A program made the translations under genes and the position numbers. A stretch of DNA of 64,000 nt, taken from the NCBI GenBank assembly GCA_038258215.1, contig JBBSQC010000001.1, positions 124,001-188,000 on the forward strand, given 5' to 3'. The DNA comes from Fodinibacter sp038258215 (GTDB lineage: Bacteria > Actinomycetota > Actinomycetes > Actinomycetales > Dermatophilaceae). Positions 60,843-64,000 of the stretch are shown in pieces. The stretch's first letter is position 1. Each line of letters begins with the position of its first letter. The notes under the pieces are model-generated. The model saw only the letters and a program-made list of their open reading frames with translations. It did not search any database and had not been told where the DNA came from.

Positions 60843-63800
60843 CTATGGAAACACCCGCTTCATGAAGATGGCCACGATGTCCTTTTGCTGCCGCTGGGCC
60901 GTATCGCGGACCTTCGCCTCGTCGGGGTCTTGATCGAAGGGCAGCCCCTTTGCTTTGCGTTCGGCCGTCTTGGCATCGTGATCGCGCTTGACGGCCGAGA
61001 TTGTCCTGTTGATCGCCCCGGTGGTCAGAAGTCTGAGCCCACGCTCCATGGATTCCGGCGACTTCCCCATACCCGTCTTGGTGCGGCCCCGCCCCTTCAC
61101 CTTCTTCGACAAGCTGAGGTCTCCACTGACCTGGAAGGGCTGAAGGCCCCTGTTGTCCTTCTGCTGTTTAGCGCCATACCAGGTGATGACTGTGTGCATG
61201 TCGCCATACTCTTTGGCGGTCGTCTCCGGTAGCCCGCTCGCGAGCAGAGCAGCATCCACGTAGCCACGAGGTATGACGTGCTCCCGCCACACAGCCTTCT
61301 TGCCGCCTTCGGGTTGCTTGTCATACGGCGCGACCTTGCCGAGGATTTTGGCGCCGGCGAGTTCATCTGCCGTGGCCGCACCGATCGGTGTGCCGGAGTC
61401 CTGGTCGCCCACCGGATTCACCTCCCCCCGGACGAACCAAGTCTTGGTCCCCTTGTCCACGAGTTCCAACGACTTCATCCTGTATCGGAGCCTGATCGCG
61501 GTCAGCACCGGTCCGATCAGCGTCTCGATGAGTGGCTTGCCCCTCAGCCGACTGACTGCGGCGACCCCCGCTCCAAGACCCTTCTTGAGCCGCGTCTTCT
61601 TCTCGTCCTCGATCTGCTCGGGGGTCTTCTCCTTGAAGCCGAGCTTCTTCTTGGCCTTGCCGAGGAGAGCCTTGCCCTTGGCCTTAGCCTTGCCGCCGAG
61701 CTTCTTCAGGCCCGCCCAAGCCTTCTTCCCAAAGGAGACGGCTTTGCCGACGACCCAGTCGACGACCTTCATGACCGGCTTCTGCACGGACGCCAGAATT
61801 TTCTGGATCTTGCCCGAGATCCCGCCGAGCCCCAGGAGCGAGGCCAGGAAGCCGATGAGCACCGGCACCATCTTGGCCAACGTCTTCTCGATGTATCCCG
61901 CGACCGCGCCGACGCCGCCACCGGCGATCGACTCGACCGAGTCGAGCACCGAGTCGACGAACTCCTTGATCTGATCGGCCTTCTCGACGAAGAACATCAC
62001 GACGTCGTAGATCATCTTGCAGGCCTTGATGAACGCCGATGCCGGGTTGAGCAGTGAGATGAGCCAGGTGATGCCCGCCTTGAGGATCTCGATGGACACC
62101 ATGTCCTGGATCTGGCTCATCACCATCTCCTTGATGTCACCGACCTTCTCCAGGACCCACGTCCACAGGCCACCGATGCCCTGGGACACGAGCACCTGGA
62201 CGACGTCGAAGCCCTTGATCACGAGGTCCAGGGCCTTGGCCGGGATCTTCTGGGCGATGCGGCCCTTGATGGTCTCCCAGGTCAGGCCGAGGATCGACAG
62301 GACCAGCTTGACCACGCCTTGCAGGTCCCACTTGTCGGGCAGCTGGATCCCACCAGCGGCCAAGGCACCGAGCAGCCAGCTCTTCAGGCCCTTGGCGAGG
62401 TGGTCCTCGACCCTCGAGGCGAACCCGAGGATCCCGCCCTTGACCGCGTTGACGAAGTTGCCGAGGAAGCCGATCGGGTCCTTGATGATCTTGCCGATCG
62501 CTCCGGCCGCTCTGGCCAGGACCCCCAGAAGCATGTCCTTGAGCTTGAGCACGGTCTGGATTGCGCCGCCAATGGCGTCCTTGGCCTTGTCCCAGAGTCC
62601 CTTGTTCTCCTCCTGCGCCGCCGTGATCTCCTCGTCGACCGCCGAGCGGGCCTCGACGTATTTCGACGCCAGGTCCTGGACGAGCCCGTCCTGCTTGCTG
62701 TCGACGTCGCCCTCGAGCTGGTCGAACTGGGCCTCGAACTTCTCCGCGGCCTCGCCGGCCACCTTCTGAAGGTCTTTCGGCTGCTGGGCGACGAACGCCT
62801 TGATCTCCTTGCGCCCCGCCGCGATCTTGTCCTTGGCAGCGGTCAGCTGGGCCCCGATGAAGTCCGCGACCGTCGAGATGAGGTCCGACATCCGCTGCTC
62901 GTACCTCCCCTTGGCCTCCACGAAGATCTGGTCGGCCTCCTTGGGAAGGGAGGTGACCTTGTCGGCCAGCCACAGCGCCGCGCCGTCCCAGCCGCCGTAG
63001 CGCTTGTCCTTGTACCGCGCCATCTCGGTCTTGTGCTCACGGGTGAAGTCGGCGCGGATCGCCTTCTCCCCGTTGTCGAACCGGGACGCGACCTCCTTGT
63101 CGAGGGCCCCGAGGATGGCCTCCACCTCGGTCTTGGTGCGATCGAAGATGTTCTTGATGCCCGACGAGACCTTGGCCCGGGCGCTCTCGTCCTGCGACGT
63201 GGCGGTCGCCTTCCCCGCTTGGCCCTTCACCAGCGCGGAGGCCTTGGCGCCCAAGAGCGCAACCAGCCCGCCCTTGGCGTCGCCGGTCGCTCCCTGCCTC
63301 GCGGCCGCCAGCGTGGCCGCCTCGGACTCACGCACCTGCGCCGGTGCCGCCGCCGAGTGCGCTTCCCCCTCCTTCTTGGCGGTGACCGCGCCCGTGAGCT
63401 CGGGCTCATTGCTCGTCGCCAACTGCTCTTCAGAGACGTCGGCCTCAGCCATCTGCTGGTCGGTCTGCTGCTTTCCCCCGCTGAAGTCGGTCTGCTCGGC
63501 AGGCGCCTTTGCCGGCATCCCGGCTGCCGCGCCGAGCGAACCGAGGGCGGGGGCCGGATCGCTGGTCAGCGGCGTCACCGGCTTGTCCTTGGTTGCGCTG
63601 AGATCGGGTGCGGCGGCGGTCTTGTCGGCGATGTCCTTGCCGGACCGCTCCTTGCCCTCGGTCACCCGACCGGCCACCTGACCCTTGACCGCATCGGCCT
63701 TGCCGGATGACCCGAACTCCTCGGCCTCCTCGAGGTTCTTCGGTGCCTGCGCCGCGATCGCAGCCTTCACCGCGGCGACGAACCCGGGCTTGTCGAAACC

Positions 63801-64000
63801 AGCGGGCTTGGCACCCTCCATGACCTCGGACTGGCCAGCCTTGGCCTGGGCCTCCTTGTCGTTGGCCGGGGGGAGCGCCGCGGCCTTCGCCTTGTTCACC
63901 TCACGCGCCGGCGTCGGGTGGGCCCGGGCCTTCGCGGCCTTGCCCTTCACCTGCCTGGTCAGGGCGGCGAACCGGGGGTCCGCGCCGGGGCGAACGGGCA
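60843..64000 (-). CDS. Large modular eCIS-associated protein, candidate effector (5'-truncated)
   Basis: The frame is open through the right edge (visible N-side reads ADPRFAALTRQVKGKAAKA), so at least 1052 residues and no start in view; the GTG at 63950 is internal. Order: Ala/Lys-rich coiled region; helical repeats to about two-fifths; a hydrophobic/amphipathic stretch (PIGFLGNFVNAVKGGILGF, KSWLLGALAAGGI) with many predicted membrane-active helices; a Lys-rich linker (KAKGKALLGKAKKKLGFKEK); and a C-terminal module of about 260 residues (60843-61631) with REHVIPRGYVD and MHTVITWYG. That layout matches eCIS-associated toxins with swappable C-terminal domains. The module has lower GC than the rest. 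REHVIPR recalls HNH-like nucleases, unproven. No immunity gene is visible downstream. Confidence 0.7.
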   Translation of the reverse strand, partial: PVRPGADPRFAALTRQVKGKAAKARAHPTPAREVNKAKAAALPPANDKEAQAKAGQSEVMEGAKPAGFDKPGFVAAVKAAIAAQAPKNLEEAEEFGSSGKADAVKGQVAGRVTEGKERSGKDIADKTAAAPDLSATKDKPVTPLTSDPAPALGSLGAAAGMPAKAPAEQTDFSGGKQQTDQQMAEADVSEEQLATSNEPELTGAVTAKKEGEAHSAAAPAQVRESEAATLAAARQGATGDAKGGLVALLGAKASALVKGQAGKATATSQDESARAKVSSGIKNIFDRTKTEVEAILGALDKEVASRFDNGEKAIRADFTREHKTEMARYKDKRYGGWDGAALWLADKVTSLPKEADQIFVEAKGRYEQRMSDLISTVADFIGAQLTAAKDKIAAGRKEIKAFVAQQPKDLQKVAGEAAEKFEAQFDQLEGDVDSKQDGLVQDLASKYVEARSAVDEEITAAQEENKGLWDKAKDAIGGAIQTVLKLKDMLLGVLARAAGAIGKIIKDPIGFLGNFVNAVKGGILGFASRVEDHLAKGLKSWLLGALAAGGIQLPDKWDLQGVVKLVLSILGLTWETIKGRIAQKIPAKALDLVIKGFDVVQVLVSQGIGGLWTWVLEKVGDIKEMVMSQIQDMVSIEILKAGITWLISLLNPASAFIKACKMIYDVVMFFVEKADQIKEFVDSVLDSVESIAGGGVGAVAGYIEKTLAKMVPVLIGFLASLLGLGGISGKIQKILASVQKPVMKVVDWVVGKAVSFGKKAWAGLKKLGGKAKAKGKALLGKAKKKLGFKEKTPEQIEDEKKTRLKKGLGAGVAAVSRLRGKPLIETLIGPVLTAIRLRYRMKSLELVDKGTKTWFVRGEVNPVGDQDSGTPIGAATADELAGAKILGKVAPYDKQPEGGKKAVWREHVIPRGYVDAALLASGLPETTAKEYGDMHTVITWYGAKQQKDNRGLQPFQVSGDLSLSKKVKGRGRTKTGMGKSPESMERGLRLLTTGAINRTISAVKRDHDAKTAERKAKGLPFDQDPDEAKVRDTAQRQQKDIVAIFMKRVFP

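Noticed and set aside
48218..64000. Prophage or T6SS interpretation of the tail genes
   Set aside because: No capsid, portal, terminase, integrase, holin or endolysin genes and no TssJ/L/M or ClpV; the sheath-tube-LysM-spike-PAAR-gp25-J order fits eCIS better.

Overview
The window looks like a chromosome segment of a high-GC actinobacterium. The markers are a complete Pup-proteasome operon, the mycothiol ligase MshC, an F420-type LLM oxidoreductase, cobalamin-dependent MetH, and short families largely restricted to Actinobacteria (DUF5703, DUF3090, SCO1664, MSMEG_4193, TIGR03085, DUF3054, PAC2). The gene order from the M20 hydrolase through uppP, corA, the MSMEG_4193 phosphatase, DUF3090, SCO1664, mshC, PAC2, RecB-like, metH, trmI, arc, dop, pup, prcBA and pafA matches what I remember for Micrococcales, with Intrasporangiaceae the best guess. 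That placement is from memory, not from a search.

Layout. 1-9.8 kb: the 3' part of ilvD, a coupled HipA-like kinase/DUF3037 pair divergent from a PknB-type kinase, tRNA-Leu(GAG), an M20 hydrolase, and a 1221-residue secreted malectin/PKD protein. 9.8-23.4 kb: metabolic and cell-wall genes and the mycothiol cluster. Two accessory pieces interrupt it: an Imm5-like/Arr fusion with a cbiMNQO metal transporter behind a Nur-like operator (14.6-18.2 kb), and a MerR/GyrI regulator (20.9 kb). 23.4-29.5 kb: a LuxR-family ATPase regulator, a methyltransferase and a hydrolase-glycosyltransferase fusion, bounded by two degenerate copies of the 3' end of the RecB-like gene. 29.5-46.2 kb: RecB-like nuclease, metH, site-2 protease, trmI and the Pup-proteasome locus (arc, four other genes, dop-pup-prcB-prcA-pafA).

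46.2-64 kb: the most striking region, a contractile injection system (eCIS/Afp-like) read right to left. It starts off the right edge and encodes, in order, a large candidate effector, sheath, tube, a tail accessory protein, DUF6760, a VQR-motif proline-rich protein, a second tube protein, a LysM adaptor, a VgrG-like spike, PAAR tip, gp25, baseplate J, tail protein I and a zinc-ribbon/membrane/discoidin protein. A SARP-type ATPase regulator faces it and overlaps its last gene by 64 bp. The AAA+ ATPase, tape measure and tail terminator usual for such loci are not in the window.

Two genome-style signals cut across genes. First, about 20 genes carry a TANNNT -10 box 5-8 nt before the start codon, the arrangement expected of leaderless mRNAs. 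In three cases this box includes the TAG stop of the preceding gene. Second, the octamer GTATGCCG (or its complement) occurs about 25 times, many times the base-composition expectation, and becomes sparse in the injection-system region.
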